Positions 1-7,414 of a stretch of DNA of 29,588 nt are shown here, piece after piece. Positions within the stretch are counted from its first letter, which is position 1. Each line of letters opens with the position of its first letter. The notes below the pieces were generated by a model. The model did no database searches, was not told where the DNA came from, and worked only from the letters and a program-made list of their open reading frames with translations. Origin of the DNA: JAFIEN01 sp051859505 (GTDB lineage Bacteria; Pseudomonadota; Alphaproteobacteria; Rhodobacterales; Rhodobacteraceae); NCBI GenBank assembly GCA_051859505.1, contig JBHYFN010000045.1:1-29588 (forward strand), given 5' to 3'. The translations under genes were made by a program, and so were the position numbers.

Positions 1-62
1 GCCGCAGGGCGGCACAAACTGCCGTGACGTCGACAGCGACACCCCCGGCGCAGTCAGGGGCC

Positions 63-86
63 GCAGGAATTTGGCCAAATTCCTGC
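63..86. repeat. 24-bp perfect palindrome of the AATTTGGCCAAATT family, copy 1
   Basis: A perfect 24-bp palindrome with core GGAATTTGGCCAAATTCC, flanked by G and C runs that extend the pairing. It lies 17 bases past the stop codon of the HerA-like ATPase. As RNA it folds into a 10-bp stem with a GGCC loop. No T-run follows on either strand, so it is not a textbook intrinsic terminator. The same core recurs at 20274, 20353 and 29212, always behind a minus-strand gene. The rest of positions 1-62 shows no supported gene. Confidence 0.85.
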
Positions 87-103
87 CCCCCGGCCGGCGC
101 GGA

Positions 104-1648
104 TCAGCGCCCCTTGAAGACCCCGCCCAGAATCCCGCGCACGATCCTGCGGCCCGTCGTGCCCTGCAATTCCTTGATCACGGCCGTGCCCAGCGCATCG
201 GTCAACGTGGGCGCGGGCCTCGTGCCGCCGCTGCGGCTGGGCGCGGCCACGGCGCGCGGCGGCGTGCCGCGCGCCGTCCTGCCATCGAACCGGCGGGCGT
301 GGTTGAACTCGCGCGCCTCCGGCGCCTCCTCCACCGCGTCCACCGCCGGTTCGGTCGCGCGCCGCGCCAGCATCTCATGCGCGCTGTCGCGGTCGATGCG
401 GAGCGCATATTTCGCCTGCATCGGCGAGGCGGCGATCTGCCCCGCCCGCTCCTCGGCCGCGATCGGCCCGATCTGCGACACGGGCGGGCGGATCAGCGTG
501 CGCTCCACCACCCCCGGCACCCCCTTTTCGTCCAGAAGCGATGTCACCGCCTCGCCGGTACCGACCTCCTGGATCGCCTGGGCCGTATCGAAGGCGGGGT
601 TGTCGCGATAGGTCCGCGCGGCCTTGGCAAGCTCGGTCCTGTCGCGCGCGGTGAAGGCGCGCAGCGCATGCTGGACGCGATTGCCCAGCTGGCCCAGAAC
701 CGTGTCGGGCACATCGGCCGGGTTCTGCGTCACGAAATAGATCCCCACCCCCTTCGAGCGGATCAGCCGCGCCACCCGCTCGACCTTTTCGACCAAGGCG
801 CGGGGCGCGCCGTTGAACAGAAGATGCGCCTCGTCGAAAAAGAAGACGAGGACCGGCTTGTCGGGATTGCCGACCTCGGGCAGTTCCTCGAACAGGCTCG
901 ACAGAAGCCAGAGCAGGAACATCGCATAAAGCCGCGGCGCATTCATCAGCCTGTCGGCGGCGAGGATGTTGATCATGCCGCGCCCGTCGGCGTCGCGGCG
1001 CATCAGGTCGGACAGAGCCAGCGCCGGTTCGCCGAACAGCTCGGCCCCGCCCTGGTTTTCCAGCGCCAGCAGCGCCCGCTGGATCGCCCCGATCGAGGCC
1101 GTCGTCACATTGCCATAGCGCAGCGACAGATCCCGCGCGTTCTGGCCGCACCATTGCAGAAGCGATTGCAGATCCGGCAGGTCCAGCAGCGGCAGCCCCT
1201 GATCGTCCGAAACCCGGAAGACGACGTTGAGCACGCCCTCCTGCACATCCGTCAGTTCCAGCAGGCGCGACAGCAGCAGCGGCCCCATCTCGGCCACGGT
1301 GGCGCGCACCGGATGGCCCTGCTGGCCGAAGATATCCCAGAAGGTGACGGGGCAGGCGCGGTAATCGACCTCGATCCCGATGGTCGCGGCGCGTTTGAGA
1401 AAGGCCTCGTGCAGCCGCCCCGCAGGATCGCCCGCCCGGGCCATGCCCGAGACATCGCCCTTCACATCCGACAGAAAGACCGGCACCCCCGCCGCCGAGA
1501 ACCCTTCGGCAAGGATCTGCATCGTGATCGTCTTGCCCGTCCCCGTCGCCCCGGCGATCAGCCCGTGGCGATTGGCCATCCGCAACAGAAGGTGCTGCTG
1601 CTCATGGTAGCCTGCGCCGCCACCGCCGATGATGATGCTCTCGGTCAT
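104..1648 (-). CDS. HerA/YjgR-type helicase-like ATPase (DUF853 family)
   Basis: A 514-residue P-loop ATPase of the HerA-like family typified by E. coli YjgR (about 500 residues). The Walker A motif GATGTGKT is at residues 33-40. Walker B is VLVFFFDEAHLL with D272-E273. A downstream FVTQNPADVP segment fits the sensor strand of this family. Relatives of HerA are DNA-pumping hexamers, but the cellular role of DUF853 proteins is not established. No signal peptide or membrane segment is seen, so the protein is probably cytosolic. The ATG at 1648 overlaps the stop of the small upstream gene as ATGA, which fixes the start and implies translational coupling. The C-terminal 70 residues are Ala/Arg/Pro-rich and look disordered. 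No HerA partner nuclease (NurA) is adjacent. Confidence 0.9.
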   Translation of the reverse strand: MTESIIIGGGGAGYHEQQHLLLRMANRHGLIAGATGTGKTITMQILAEGFSAAGVPVFLSDVKGDVSGMARAGDPAGRLHEAFLKRAATIGIEVDYRACPVTFWDIFGQQGHPVRATVAEMGPLLLSRLLELTDVQEGVLNVVFRVSDDQGLPLLDLPDLQSLLQWCGQNARDLSLRYGNVTTASIGAIQRALLALENQGGAELFGEPALALSDLMRRDADGRGMINILAADRLMNAPRLYAMFLLWLLSSLFEELPEVGNPDKPVLVFFFDEAHLLFNGAPRALVEKVERVARLIRSKGVGIYFVTQNPADVPDTVLGQLGNRVQHALRAFTARDRTELAKAARTYRDNPAFDTAQAIQEVGTGEAVTSLLDEKGVPGVVERTLIRPPVSQIGPIAAEERAGQIAASPMQAKYALRIDRDSAHEMLARRATEPAVDAVEEAPEAREFNHARRFDGRTARGTPPRAVAAPSRSGGTRPAPTLTDALGTAVIKELQGTTGRRIVRGILGGVFKGR

Positions 1649-1776
1649 CCGCCCTCTTTCGTCCGCCCCGAACCCGCCGCCCCAAAAACCTTCACGCGCG
1701 GCAACATGTCCTTAACCATTTCGTGCCAGTCTTGTCTTGTCCAGTGCCGGCTGGGGTCTTTGCCGGCGCGGGGCAT
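1645..1776 (-). CDS. Small 43-residue protein coupled to the HerA-like ATPase
   Basis: A 43-codon frame starting MPRAGKDPSRHWTRQDWHEM and ending in basic and glycine-rich residues. It has a strong ribosome binding site (GGAGG, five bases before ATG). Its TGA stop shares bases with the ATG of the ATPase (ATGA), the usual sign of a translationally coupled pair. I do not recognise a named family. It has two Trp residues and many charged residues, no signal peptide and no membrane segment. It could be a small partner or regulator of the ATPase, or just a translated leader that tunes ATPase expression. The open frame continues upstream to 2196, but that part is low-complexity Lys/Arg/Gly sequence over hairpins and has no comparable start. 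Confidence 0.65.
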   Translation of the reverse strand: MPRAGKDPSRHWTRQDWHEMVKDMLPRVKVFGAAGSGRTKEGG

Positions 1777-1797
1777 GACTTCCTCCCTGTCAGACTG

Positions 1798-1823
1798 GCC
1801 GCGCCCTCGGGCGCGGCTTTTTT
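1798..1823 (+). terminator. Rho-independent terminator on the plus strand with no plus-strand gene before it
   Basis: A GCCGCGCC / GGCGCGGC stem with a tight loop is followed directly by six T residues on the plus strand. The minus strand has no T-run after the hairpin, so orientation is plus. No plus-strand gene ends here. The element sits just upstream of the small gene's ribosome binding site on the other strand, so it may end an antisense transcript, or be a structured 5' leader of the minus-strand operon. Confidence 0.55.
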
Positions 1824-1844
1824 CTGCCGCTCCCCCCGGGCCGA

Positions 1845-1874
1845 AGGCCGGATCCGGCCTGCTTTTGCAAAAGC
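1845..1874. repeat. Two abutting perfect palindromes
   Basis: AGGCCGGATCCGGCCT (1845-1860) is a perfect 16-bp palindrome. It is followed without a gap by GCTTTTGCAAAAGC (1861-1874), a perfect 14-bp palindrome. Both lie in the region that should hold the promoter of the minus-strand small-gene/ATPase operon. They may be operator sites or RNA hairpins. I cannot assign a binding protein. Confidence 0.7.
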
Positions 1875-1941
1875 TTGCGGGGCCTGGCCCGGCCATCGGC
1901 AGGGCCCTTTCCGACGCCTTTGGCCCGGTCCGGTTTGGCTG

Positions 1942-1971
1942 TTGACGAACTGTCGGGATTGTGACTATTTT
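1942..1971 (+). promoter_or_regulatory. Candidate sigma-70 promoter for a short transcript
   Basis: TTGACG at 1942-1947, an 18-base spacer, then TATTTT at 1966-1971. A 6-bp inverted repeat (GACTAT at 1963-1968, ATAGTC at 1978-1983) brackets the -10 region and predicted start, like an operator. Transcription would begin near 1978 and meet the terminator hairpin at 2013-2041 after only about 65 bases. Confidence 0.35.
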
Positions 1972-1977
1972 CCGGCC

Positions 1978-2046
1978 ATAGTCGGCCAAGTCCGGCAGGG
2001 AGAACAAAAAGCAAAAAGGGGTCGCCGCTCGGCCCCTTTTTCTTTT
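1978..2046 (+). ncRNA. Candidate small RNA or attenuated leader
   Basis: The interval between the candidate promoter (1942-1971) and a strong GGGG/CCCC hairpin followed by T5-C-T4. It would give a transcript of about 69 bases containing an unpaired purine-rich stretch (CAGGGAGAACAAAAAGC) and a 3' terminator. No start codon follows the Shine-Dalgarno-like GGGAG. Alternatives are a terminated leader of the IalB-family gene at 2252, or no transcript at all. Confidence 0.3.
2013..2046. terminator. Bidirectional terminator hairpin
   Basis: AAAAAGGGG (2013-2021) pairs perfectly with CCCCTTTTT (2033-2041) around an 11-base loop. T-rich sequence follows on both strands, so it could stop transcription from either direction, including antisense transcription from the IalB side toward the ATPase operon. 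Confidence 0.6.
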
Positions 2047-2077
2047 GCCCCTTTTTCTTTTGCCCGTTTTTCTTTTA
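2033..2077. repeat. Three tandem copies of a 15-bp T-rich unit
   Basis: The unit CCCCTTTTTCTTTTG occurs at 2033-2047 and 2048-2062 with a variant at 2063-2077 (one G for C; last base A). The first copy is also the 3' arm and tail of the terminator hairpin, so the array multiplies the T-tract of the terminator. On the minus strand it would encode Lys/Arg/Gly repeats, but no credible gene start supports translation. Confidence 0.8.
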
Positions 2078-2108
2078 CCGAGCGCTCTGGCCTCTCGCCC
2101 CTCCGCCC

Positions 2109-2160
2109 GCGACCAACCACCGCTGTCGACCACCGCGACCAACCACCGCTGCCGACCATC
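2109..2160. repeat. Two tandem copies of a 26-bp unit
   Basis: 2109-2134 and 2135-2160 match at 24 of 26 positions (unit begins GCGACCAACCACCGCTG). The unit is not a multiple of three and sits between the T-rich array and the IalB promoter region. The remaining gap (2161-2251) has TTGACC at 2184-2189 as a possible -35 for the next gene, without a good -10 at normal spacing. Confidence 0.75.
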
Positions 2161-2251
2161 GCCCGCCGACGCCTCTCGGTGATTTGACCCTGACACCGGC
2201 CGGGCGGCGTGATAGATCCGCTCAGGAAATGTTGCCAGTCAGGAAGCTCCG

Positions 2252-2884
2252 ATGACCAACCCCTTGAAACTCCTTTCGACCGTGGCCCTGATCGCGCTGG
2301 CCGGGCCCGTCATCGCCCAGGACGAGGCCACCGCGGAAGAGGTGGAAACCCCGCTCGAGGCCGGGGCCGGATCGGCGGTCGAGCTTGGCCTCGACATGGG
2401 CGAGCCCGTCGATGACGGCGAGCCTCGCATCGGGCAGGCCTATACGCGGGCCGAATATGGCGATTGGCTGCTGCGCTGCCTGCGCGCGCCCGAGGGCCCC
2501 GATCCCTGCCAGCTCTATCAGCTGCTGGAAGACGAGGACGACAACCCGGTGGCCGAGATCAGCATGTTCCCCCTGCCCCCCGGCGGGCGGGCCGCGGCCG
2601 GCGCGACCATCGTCGCCCCGCTCGAGACGCTTCTGGGCGAACAGATCACCATCTCGGTCGATGGCGCGGCGGCCCGGCGCTATGCCTTCACCTATTGCAA
2701 CATGGGCGGCTGCGTGGCGCGCGTGGGTTTCACCTCCGAGGAAGTGGCCCAGTTCAAGGCCGGACGCGAGGCGATCATGCGGATCGTGCCCGCCGCCGCC
2801 CCCGATGCCGAGGTGCTGCTGACCATCTCGCTGACCGGGTTCACCGCCGGGTTCGACAGCGCCGACGAAGTCGCGGCGGAATAG
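2252..2884 (+). CDS. Invasion-associated locus B (IalB) family secreted protein
   Basis: A 210-residue protein with a clear Sec signal peptide (residues 1-22, ending PVIA-Q) and an acidic linker, followed by an IalB-type domain. Four cysteines lie in the family pattern: LLRC and DPCQLY near residues 73-85, YCNMGGC near 150-156. These probably form disulfides in the periplasm. In Bartonella, IalB is linked to erythrocyte invasion; in free-living Rhodobacterales the family is common and its function is unknown, so the name should not be taken as evidence of virulence. The ATG at 2252 follows AGGAAG at a good distance. The gene is single and convergent with the ketoacyl synthase gene. Confidence 0.85.
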   Translation: MTNPLKLLSTVALIALAGPVIAQDEATAEEVETPLEAGAGSAVELGLDMGEPVDDGEPRIGQAYTRAEYGDWLLRCLRAPEGPDPCQLYQLLEDEDDNPVAEISMFPLPPGGRAAAGATIVAPLETLLGEQITISVDGAAARRYAFTYCNMGGCVARVGFTSEEVAQFKAGREAIMRIVPAAAPDAEVLLTISLTGFTAGFDSADEVAAE

Positions 2885-2903
2885 CCGCCTGAGACCTTGC
2901 ACA

Positions 2904-2929
2904 GCGGGCCGCCGGACCCCGGCGCCCGC
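2904..2929. terminator. GC-rich hairpin between convergent genes
   Basis: GCGGG-C-CGCCGG pairs with CCGGCG-CCCGC (an 11-bp stem with one bulged C) in the 89-base gap between the IalB gene and the ketoacyl synthase gene. There is no T-run on either side. It is a plausible weak or factor-assisted terminator. Confidence 0.4.
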
Positions 2930-2973
2930 ACCCTGCCCCCTCGGACTGCCCTCAGACTGCCCTCGGATCGCGC

Positions 2974-4182
2974 TCAGATAGCCCGAAGCGCGATCACCGC
3001 GTTAAGCCCGCCGAAGGCAAAGGCATTGGACAGGACCGCCCGCACCTTCGCCTCGCGCGCGACATTGGGGACCACGTCCAGCGCGCATTCGGGATCGGGC
3101 TCCTCATAGCCGATGGTCGGCGCGATCACCCCGTCGCGCAGCGCCATGATGCAGGCCAGAAGCTCGACCGCGCCGGTGCCGCCGATCAGATGGCCATGCA
3201 TCGACTTGGTCGACGAGATCATCAGCGCATCGGCATGCGGGCCGAAAGCATGGGCGACGGCGGCGCTTTCGGTCTTGTCATTCGCGGCCGTCCCGGTGCC
3301 ATGGGCGTTGATATAGCCCACATCTTCCAACGGCATCCGCGCATCAGCCAGCGCGCCGGTGATCGCGCGTTCGGCGCCCGCGGCCTGCGGCATCACGATA
3401 TCGCCCGCATCCGAGGACATGGCAAAGCCCACCACCTCGGCCAGGATCTCGGCCCCGCGCGCGCGGGCGTGTTCGTATTCCTCGAAGACGAAGGTCGCCG
3501 CCCCCTCGCCCTGGACCATGCCGTTGCGATTGGCGCTGAACGGGCGGCAGGCATCGCGCGACATGACGCGCAACCCCTCCCAGGCCTTGATTCCGCCAAA
3601 GCAGAGCATCGCCTCGGAGCCGCCGGTCAGCATCACCGTCGCCCCGCCCGAGCGGATCATCTGGAAGGCCAGCCCCATCGCATGATTTGAACTGGCGCAG
3701 GCCGTGGCCACGGTGAAGGAGGGGCCGCGCAGGTTGTATTCCATGCTCACATGGCTGGTCGCGGCATTGTTCATCAGCTTGGGCACGATGAAGGGGTGAA
3801 CGCGGTTCTTGCCCTCTTCATAAACGGCGCGGTAATTTTCGTCCTGGGTGTTCAGCCCGCCGCCCGAAGTGCCCAGAACCACGCCCGAGCGGACGGCAAG
3901 CTCATCCTCGAAGGTCAGGCCCGACTGGCTGACGGCCTCTTTCGCGGCCAGAAGGGCGAACTGGGTGAACCGGTCGTAAAGGGCGATCTGCTGGCGGTTG
4001 AAATGGGCCTGTTCGTCATAGCCCTTCACCTGCGCGCCGATCTGAACCTGCAGCCGGTCGATATCCCGGATCTCGAGCCGGCCGATCCCGCAGCGCCCTT
4101 CGCGCATCCCGGCCCATGTATCGGGCACATTGGCCCCAAGCGCGTTGATCGTGCCCGCCCCCGTGATGACGACGCGGCGCAT
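2974..4182 (-). CDS. Beta-ketoacyl-ACP synthase (FabF/NodE-like, KAS II type)
   Basis: A 402-residue thiolase-fold condensing enzyme. It joins malonyl-ACP to an acyl-ACP in fatty-acid elongation. The KAS II triad is complete: C162 in TACASS, H294 in NAHGTGT, H331 in KSMHGHLIGG; the 37-residue spacing of the two histidines matches FabF. MRRVVITGAG is a typical KAS N-terminus. The frame is open further upstream, but that extension overlaps the acyl carrier protein gene in another frame. The start lies five bases after the ACP stop. A dedicated ACP plus lpxD in the same operon suggests a specialised lipid-A or envelope acyl chain, as with the rhizobial acpXL loci, rather than bulk fatty-acid synthesis. 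That specialisation is inferred. Confidence 0.92.
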   Translation of the reverse strand: MRRVVITGAGTINALGANVPDTWAGMREGRCGIGRLEIRDIDRLQVQIGAQVKGYDEQAHFNRQQIALYDRFTQFALLAAKEAVSQSGLTFEDELAVRSGVVLGTSGGGLNTQDENYRAVYEEGKNRVHPFIVPKLMNNAATSHVSMEYNLRGPSFTVATACASSNHAMGLAFQMIRSGGATVMLTGGSEAMLCFGGIKAWEGLRVMSRDACRPFSANRNGMVQGEGAATFVFEEYEHARARGAEILAEVVGFAMSSDAGDIVMPQAAGAERAITGALADARMPLEDVGYINAHGTGTAANDKTESAAVAHAFGPHADALMISSTKSMHGHLIGGTGAVELLACIMALRDGVIAPTIGYEEPDPECALDVVPNVAREAKVRAVLSNAFAFGGLNAVIALRAI

Positions 4183-4187
4183 CCGCC

Positions 4188-4445
4188 CTAGCCCTTTTCG
4201 GCCACGAGCTTTTCGACCGCCGCGATGATCGCCGCGACCGAGGAAATGTCGAACGTGCTGTCCTGCGGCGCATTGGCGTTGAACGGGACAGAGATGTCGA
4301 AAGCCTCCTCGATGGCGAAGATGCTTTCCACCAGCCCGAGCGAATCGATCCCCAGATCCTCGAGGCTGTGGTCCAGCCGCACATCCGAGGGGGACAGGAT
4401 CGCCTGTTCGGCAATGATCTCGATCACCTTGTCCGCTACTTTCAT
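4188..4445 (-). CDS. Dedicated acyl carrier protein
   Basis: An 85-residue acidic four-helix carrier protein with the phosphopantetheine attachment motif LGIDSLGLVE; the modified serine is S35. The start MKVADKVIEII follows a GGAAGG ribosome site. It sits between lpxD (86 bases upstream) and the ketoacyl synthase (five bases downstream). Linkage to both suggests it carries the acyl chain made by that synthase. The layout recalls AcpXL, which supplies very-long-chain acyl groups to lipid A in rhizobia. The sequence differs enough that the chain length cannot be predicted. The housekeeping ACP is probably elsewhere. Confidence 0.92.
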   Translation of the reverse strand: MKVADKVIEIIAEQAILSPSDVRLDHSLEDLGIDSLGLVESIFAIEEAFDISVPFNANAPQDSTFDISSVAAIIAAVEKLVAEKG

Positions 4446-4531
4446 CGAAGCCTTCCGTTCCCCAAAAGACACCGCCCCGGCGCCCGCCCCGCGCGCCACC
4501 CGGGCCACCGATCCCCAAGCCCGGCTGTGCT

Positions 4532-5617
4532 TTAGTCCGTCTGGCCCGGGTTGGGAACCGCTTTCTGCTGCTGCATCCAGCGCGGCAGACGGCGCAGCGC
4601 CTTGTACATCTCGACCTGCTGGCCCATCCGCACCGCGGGGCTGCCCATCATCACGCGGCCCGCGGGCACATTCGACATCACCACCGTCGCGCCCGAGATG
4701 ACCACATCATCCCCGATGCGCAGATTGTCGGCGATGCCGGATTGCCCGCCGATCACCACCCGCGATCCGATCACCGTCGAACCCGCGACACCGGACTGGC
4801 CGGCCATCAGGCAGTGATCCCCCAGAACGACATTGTGCCCGATATGGACCTGATTGTCGAGTTTGCAGCCATTTCCAAGGCTTGTGGGCCGGATCGTCCC
4901 GGAGTCGATGGTGGCGCCGGCCCCGATCTCGACATCGTCGCCGATCACCACGCTGCCCAGCGAATGGATCCGGTGCCATGTCGGATCTTCGGGCACCGTC
5001 ACCGGGCCCTGCCCCATCGTGGCGCGCGACACCTCGACATGGCTGGGGGTGGCTGTGACGAAGGAAAACCCGTCCGAGCCGACAACCGCATTGGGCTGGG
5101 CGATGAACCGCGCGCCGATCACGACACGCGCACCGATCCGCACGCCGGCATGGATCAGCCCGCCGGCGCCGATCCGGGCGCCCTGCCCCAGGGTCACATG
5201 CGCGCCGATGCGGCAGCCCGCCCCGATCTGCACATCCGCCCCGATCACGACCAGCGGGCCGATGGCCACGCCTTCGCCAATCCGGGCCGAAGGGTCGATC
5301 ACCGCCGAAGGATGGACCCCCGGCCCGATCCCCGGATCCGGCGCCAGAAGCCCGGTCAGCCGCGCCATGGCCAGCCGCCCGCGCGGGGCAAAGATCGCGG
5401 CCTTCAGCCCCAGCCCCGCCCAGTCGGCCCCGGGCCAAAGCACGGCGGCCCGCGCCTGCCCCCGGGCCAGCTGCGCGCCGTAAGAGGGCGCGAGGGCCAG
5501 GGCAAGGTCGTCCTCTCCGGCAGAGGCGGGTTCGGCGGCGGCCCTGACGGTCAGCGACAGATCGCCCGCGGCCTCGGCCCCGAGCGCCTCGGCAATCTCG
5601 GCAATCGTGTAGTGCAT
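4532..5617 (-). CDS. lpxD: UDP-3-O-acylglucosamine N-acyltransferase LpxD
   Basis: A 361-residue left-handed beta-helix acyltransferase that adds the N-linked 3-hydroxyacyl chain to UDP-3-O-acyl-glucosamine, the third step of lipid A synthesis. The N-terminal LpxD domain (about residues 1-95) is followed by many hexapeptide repeats (I-G-x-x-x-x). The active-site histidine is H261 in the motif VHIGHNV. The C-terminal helical part ends KALRRLPRWMQQQKA. Length is slightly above E. coli LpxD (341). The usual neighbours (bamA, fabZ, lpxA, lpxB) are absent. Here it is joined to an L,D-transpeptidase upstream and an ACP/KAS pair downstream, so this may be a second or relocated lpxD copy. The enzyme assignment is secure. 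Confidence 0.95.
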   Translation of the reverse strand: MHYTIAEIAEALGAEAAGDLSLTVRAAAEPASAGEDDLALALAPSYGAQLARGQARAAVLWPGADWAGLGLKAAIFAPRGRLAMARLTGLLAPDPGIGPGVHPSAVIDPSARIGEGVAIGPLVVIGADVQIGAGCRIGAHVTLGQGARIGAGGLIHAGVRIGARVVIGARFIAQPNAVVGSDGFSFVTATPSHVEVSRATMGQGPVTVPEDPTWHRIHSLGSVVIGDDVEIGAGATIDSGTIRPTSLGNGCKLDNQVHIGHNVVLGDHCLMAGQSGVAGSTVIGSRVVIGGQSGIADNLRIGDDVVISGATVVMSNVPAGRVMMGSPAVRMGQQVEMYKALRRLPRWMQQQKAVPNPGQTD

Positions 5618-5662
5618 CGAGCCCCCCGATCCGGGCCCCCGGGCCCGCTTCCGGGCCGAGGT

Positions 5663-7279
5663 CTAGCCGCGAACCACGGTCGGGGCCACCCCCTCGGCGG
5701 CCAGTGCGGCCCAGATCCGCTCATCCCGGCCATAGACATCGCGGCGGAACTGCAGCGTGCCGTCCACATTGGTATAGGCCGTGCGGTAATCGAGATGCAC
5801 CGGCACGTATTCCTCGAGCCGGACCCGCGTTTCGCGCCCGGTGTTGAGGCGTTCCTGAAAGAAGCTGACAGGATCGGCGGTCTGCGGCGCCAGCAGCGTG
5901 TAGGCAAAATCGAACGGATCGGCGAGGCGCACGCAGCCGTGGCTGTAGGTGCGCGATTCATGCGCGAACAGATCCTTGGCCGGCGTGTCGTGCAGATAGA
6001 TGTTGTAGGGGTTGGGAAACATGAACTTGACCAGACCCAGCGCATTCGACCGGCTGGGCGGCTGCTGCATCGCATAGGGAAAGGTGCTGGCCGAATAGCG
6101 GCTGAAGTTGACGTTGTTGCGGTTGATCACCCGGCCCGCGCTGTCGGTGATGCGCAGATGCGAAACCGCGTTGGGGTTGCGCTGCAGCATGGGCAGATAC
6201 TCGCCCACGATGATCGACCGGGGCACATACCAGGTCGGGTTGATGTCCATGTATTCGATCTCGTCCGAGAATTCGGGGGTCTGGCGGCTTTCGGCCATGG
6301 CCCCGATCACGGCGCGGGTGCGGAACACCTCGCGGTCGTGATCGACGATGCAGGCGCTCAGATCGCAGAGATTGACCCAGACATGCCGCTCGCCCCGCTC
6401 GGAATTCGACCAGCGCTCGCGCTCCATCGCGACGAGGACCGAGCGCAACCGCGCCTCGGGCCCGGTGTTGAGCGCGGTGATCGTGCTGTCGCCCGCGATC
6501 CCGTCGACATTCAGCCCGTGCCAGGCCTGCACCCGTTCGACCGCCGCGACCATCGAGGCGTCATAGGTGGCGGTTGCCGTGGGCGCGAGGTGGCCCATCG
6601 CGATCAGCCGGTTGCGCAGAGCGATCACCCGTTCGCCGCTCTGGCCCGGTTCGATCCGGCCCGAGGGCACATCCGGCCCCCAGCCACCCGCCGAGATCAG
6701 CGCATCAAGCTCGATCCGGGCGCGCAAGAGGCGCGCATATTCCGGCGAGCGGGGCGCAAGGTCGCGCAGATAGGCCTGCGGCAGCGCCTCGGCGAATTCG
6801 GTCAGCAGTTCCAGCCGGTCACGCAGCGGCACCACGCGCTTGATCTGGCTGATCACCCGGCCCGGCGTCAGAAGGCCGGTGTTCATGTCGCGCGCGAACC
6901 GCAGGAATTGCGCGGAAAGCTCGACCTCGGCCCGGCCCTGATCCAGCGGCGTGCGCGCATTCTGCAGCATGGCGATCAGGCCGCGCGGGTCATGCCGGCT
7001 TTCGGGCAGGCCATGCAGCGGCGCCTCTGTCAGCGCCGACAAAAGCGCGTTGCGCCGGGCGATGGCGATATCGCTGTCACCGCTCCAGATGCCTTCGAAA
7101 TCGCGCGCGCGATAGAAGGCCGAAAGCGCCTCGTCGCGCGCGGCGGCTTCGGCCACGCCCTGGCGGAACCCCGTCACAAGGGTCAGCGCCTGTCCCGCAC
7201 CCGGCAACAGTGCCGCCAGCGCGCCCCCGGAAATGGCGGTCAGCAGGCGGCGGCGGGAAAGGGTCGTCAGATCGGTCAT
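5663..7279 (-). CDS. Murein L,D-transpeptidase (YcbB/LdtD type)
   Basis: A 538-residue periplasmic enzyme that makes 3-3 cross-links in peptidoglycan. The N-terminus has a twin-arginine signal (SRRRLLTA, then a hydrophobic stretch to about residue 31). A peptidoglycan-binding helix domain lies near residues 210-270 (GERVIALRNRLIAMGHL). The YkuD catalytic domain follows, with nucleophile C449 in the motif SHGCVRL. The size and order match E. coli YcbB. The ATG at 7279 is preceded by a spaced purine-rich site. It heads the operon that continues into lpxD, acp and KAS, so peptidoglycan and lipid A steps are co-transcribed. The divergent DUF882 gene is the counterpart of E. coli ycbK, which also neighbours ycbB. 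Confidence 0.93.
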   Translation of the reverse strand: MTDLTTLSRRRLLTAISGGALAALLPGAGQALTLVTGFRQGVAEAAARDEALSAFYRARDFEGIWSGDSDIAIARRNALLSALTEAPLHGLPESRHDPRGLIAMLQNARTPLDQGRAEVELSAQFLRFARDMNTGLLTPGRVISQIKRVVPLRDRLELLTEFAEALPQAYLRDLAPRSPEYARLLRARIELDALISAGGWGPDVPSGRIEPGQSGERVIALRNRLIAMGHLAPTATATYDASMVAAVERVQAWHGLNVDGIAGDSTITALNTGPEARLRSVLVAMERERWSNSERGERHVWVNLCDLSACIVDHDREVFRTRAVIGAMAESRQTPEFSDEIEYMDINPTWYVPRSIIVGEYLPMLQRNPNAVSHLRITDSAGRVINRNNVNFSRYSASTFPYAMQQPPSRSNALGLVKFMFPNPYNIYLHDTPAKDLFAHESRTYSHGCVRLADPFDFAYTLLAPQTADPVSFFQERLNTGRETRVRLEEYVPVHLDYRTAYTNVDGTLQFRRDVYGRDERIWAALAAEGVAPTVVRG

Positions 7280-7414
7280 CGGGTCCTCTTGCGGAACGGG
7301 TTGGCCTTTCGGACAGGCAGGCTATCCTAACACGATACAGGTTAACGATTTTCCGGCGTTTGAGAACCATCCTTCCGAAGACCTGTGGCCCAGGGGCCAG
7401 AGGCCATGGCAAAC

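Noticed and set aside
1712..1719. A perfect TTAACCAT (CtrA half-site)
   Set aside because: It lies inside the coding part of the small gene and has no second TTAA box seven bases away.
1777..2196. N-terminal extension of the 43-residue protein to a 183-residue Lys/Arg-rich protein
   Set aside because: It would translate through terminator hairpins and T-rich repeats, and lacks a ribosome site, whereas the internal ATG at 1776 has a strong one.
4183..4518. Longer start for the ketoacyl synthase
   Set aside because: The extension overlaps the acyl carrier protein gene in another frame; MRRVVITGAG is the normal family start.
4742..7330. An 862-codon open frame on the plus strand across lpxD and the L,D-transpeptidase gene
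   Set aside because: It is antisense to two well-recognised genes, is rich in Arg/Pro/His/Gly as expected for a shadow frame in GC-rich DNA, and shows no domain.
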